NCBI GenBank assembly: GCA_026996935.1
Contig: JALWJW010000438.1
Span: 1 to 7,011, forward strand
DNA length: 7,011 nt
Origin: Hyphomicrobiales bacterium
GTDB taxonomy: Bacteria; Pseudomonadota; Alphaproteobacteria; Rhizobiales; Aestuariivirgaceae
Direction of reading: 5' to 3'
A program made the position numbers and the translations under genes. The notes beneath the pieces are model-generated. The model was given only the letters and a program-made list of their open reading frames with translations, ran no database searches and was not told the origin of the DNA. Position 1 is the stretch's first letter. Each line of letters opens with the position of its first letter. Positions 6,323-7,011 of this stretch are shown here, piece by piece.

Positions 6323-6363
6323 TTACTTCAAATTTACCTTATCATTTGAGACGATTTTAATAT
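6323..6363 (+). promoter_or_regulatory. ldtR: Composite promoter-like element, copy B (upstream of the LdtR-like gene)
   Basis: TTACTTCAAA (6323-6332), then 12 bases, TTTGAG (6345-6350), then 7 bases, TAATAT (6358-6363). Copy A lies before the secreted basic protein gene with nearly the same spacing. If TAATAT is the -10 box, transcription starts near 6370. That is downstream of the ATG at 6364 and gives a leader of about 75 bases to the ATG at 6445. Because it precedes a MarR-family gene, autoregulation through the TCAAA/TTTGA inverted repeat is an attractive inference. Confidence 0.45.
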
Positions 6364-6444
6364 ATGTCGTTTAGGTTGGTCTCATCGAAGGACGGAAACA
6401 AAATAAAAACTCTTCCGACTTCTCCAACAAGGGCAGGTGTTAAA

Positions 6445-6963
6445 ATGCAAAATGAAATGATCGGTGTAGCAATTGATAATGCACCAAAAAAACAATCTGA
6501 AGGTGATATCAAACCTCAGTATTTAGAAGCACTAACATTGATTGAGCGACTTCATCGTCGCTTGCTTGATGTTATTAAAGATGAGTTTGACCGTGCAGGT
6601 GAATCAGAAGTCAATTCAGTACAGGCATTGCTCCTGTTCAATATTGGCGATGATGAACTGACTGCCGGCGAGCTTAAAACACGCGGGTTCTACCATGGCT
6701 CAAATGTCTCTTATAACCTTAAGAAGCTGGTTGATGCAGGTTTAGTAGCCCATGAGCGCTCAACGACTGATCGTCGTTCAGTGCGCGTAAAGCTTACAGC
6801 GCGTGGTCAGGAAATTCGTGGCCGTGTCAACAAACTTTACGACCGTCAAATGGAATCAATTCAAGACCTTGCAGGTTTTGATGCCCAGGAACTTGAGCGC
6901 ATCAATTCAGCATTGACCCGTCTTGAGCGTTTCTGGACAGATCAAATACTTTATCGCCTATAA
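6445..6963 (+). CDS. ldtR: MarR-family winged-helix regulator, LdtR-like
   Basis: This 172-residue DNA-binding protein closely resembles LdtR, a MarR-family regulator conserved in Hyphomicrobiales; in Liberibacter LdtR was reported to control an L,D-transpeptidase gene and osmotic-stress tolerance. Residues here count from the ATG at 6445. A helix with LIERLHRRLLDVIKDEFDRAG (32-52) precedes the winged helix: NSVQALLLFNIG (57-68), LTAGELKTRGFY (72-83), recognition helix HGSNVSYNLKKLVDAGLV (84-101), and wing DRRSVRVKLT (109-118). A C-terminal dimerisation helix ends in RLERFWTDQILYRL. I chose ATG 6445 over the in-frame ATG at 6364: it has the ribosome site AGGTG (6435-6439) at 5 bases, gives the family length of about 170, and the extra 27 residues resemble nothing conserved. 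The longer form (199 residues) cannot be excluded. Confidence 0.9.
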   Translation: MQNEMIGVAIDNAPKKQSEGDIKPQYLEALTLIERLHRRLLDVIKDEFDRAGESEVNSVQALLLFNIGDDELTAGELKTRGFYHGSNVSYNLKKLVDAGLVAHERSTTDRRSVRVKLTARGQEIRGRVNKLYDRQMESIQDLAGFDAQELERINSALTRLERFWTDQILYRL

Positions 6964-6992
6964 TATAGTCGATCCGATTTAATGCCTTAACC

Positions 6993-7011
6993 CGCTCTTG
7001 TTGTAAGAGCG
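6993..7011 (+). terminator. Probable terminator stem after the LdtR-like gene, cut by the window edge
   Basis: CGCTCTT (6993-6999) and AAGAGCG (7005-7011) form a perfect 7-bp stem with the loop GTTGT. Two C residues at 6991-6992 could extend the stem if GG follows. The T-run that would prove an intrinsic terminator lies beyond the window. Position 30 bases after the stop codon fits that role. Confidence 0.6.

Noticed and set aside
1..7011. CRISPR array, insertion sequence, tRNA, phage or toxin-antitoxin module
   Set aside because: No regular spaced repeats, terminal inverted repeats with a transposase, tRNA-like cloverleaf or small paired toxin/antitoxin genes were found on either strand.

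Overview
The window looks like a chromosomal segment of an alphaproteobacterium, most probably of the order Hyphomicrobiales (Rhizobiales). Three things point there: an LdtR-type MarR regulator with the order's strongly conserved core, a HemB with the aspartate-type metal loop, and a secreted extensin-family protein. Base composition looks moderate by eye (not counted) and lower than usual for that order. No mobile element, CRISPR array, tRNA or rRNA was seen. No gene-free stretch exceeds about 190 bases.

Layout. On the minus strand, the left edge holds hemB (porphobilinogen synthase, C-terminus cut off by the window). Upstream of it lies an extensin-family secreted protein, and both are read leftwards. 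A 105-bp divergent intergenic region rich in inverted repeats separates them from the plus-strand genes. These are an ACAD8-type isobutyryl-CoA dehydrogenase and, 4 bp later with a GTG start, a 3-hydroxyisobutyryl-CoA hydrolase. Next comes an unrecognised secreted Lys/Arg-rich protein with its own upstream region and a strong Rho-independent terminator. Then follow mmsB (3-hydroxyisobutyrate dehydrogenase) and an LdtR-like regulator. A hairpin that is probably the stem of another terminator ends the window.

How the genes fit together. The dehydrogenase, hydrolase and MmsB catalyse three steps of valine degradation: isobutyryl-CoA to methacrylyl-CoA, 3-hydroxyisobutyryl-CoA to 3-hydroxyisobutyrate, and that to methylmalonate semialdehyde. 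The methacrylyl-CoA hydratase and methylmalonate-semialdehyde dehydrogenase of the pathway are not in the window. The extensin-family protein, the secreted basic protein and the LdtR-like regulator suggest a second theme, the cell envelope.

The most interesting signals are two. The basic secreted protein is an internal duplication, with two modules that each carry a Cys pair 47-48 residues apart. A composite upstream element (TTACTTCAAA, 11-12 bases, TTTGAG, 7 bases, TAATAT) occurs in front of both that gene and the regulator gene. It suggests shared control and implies that the regulator starts at an internal ATG. I found no clearly novel multi-gene system; most of the window is ordinary metabolism.
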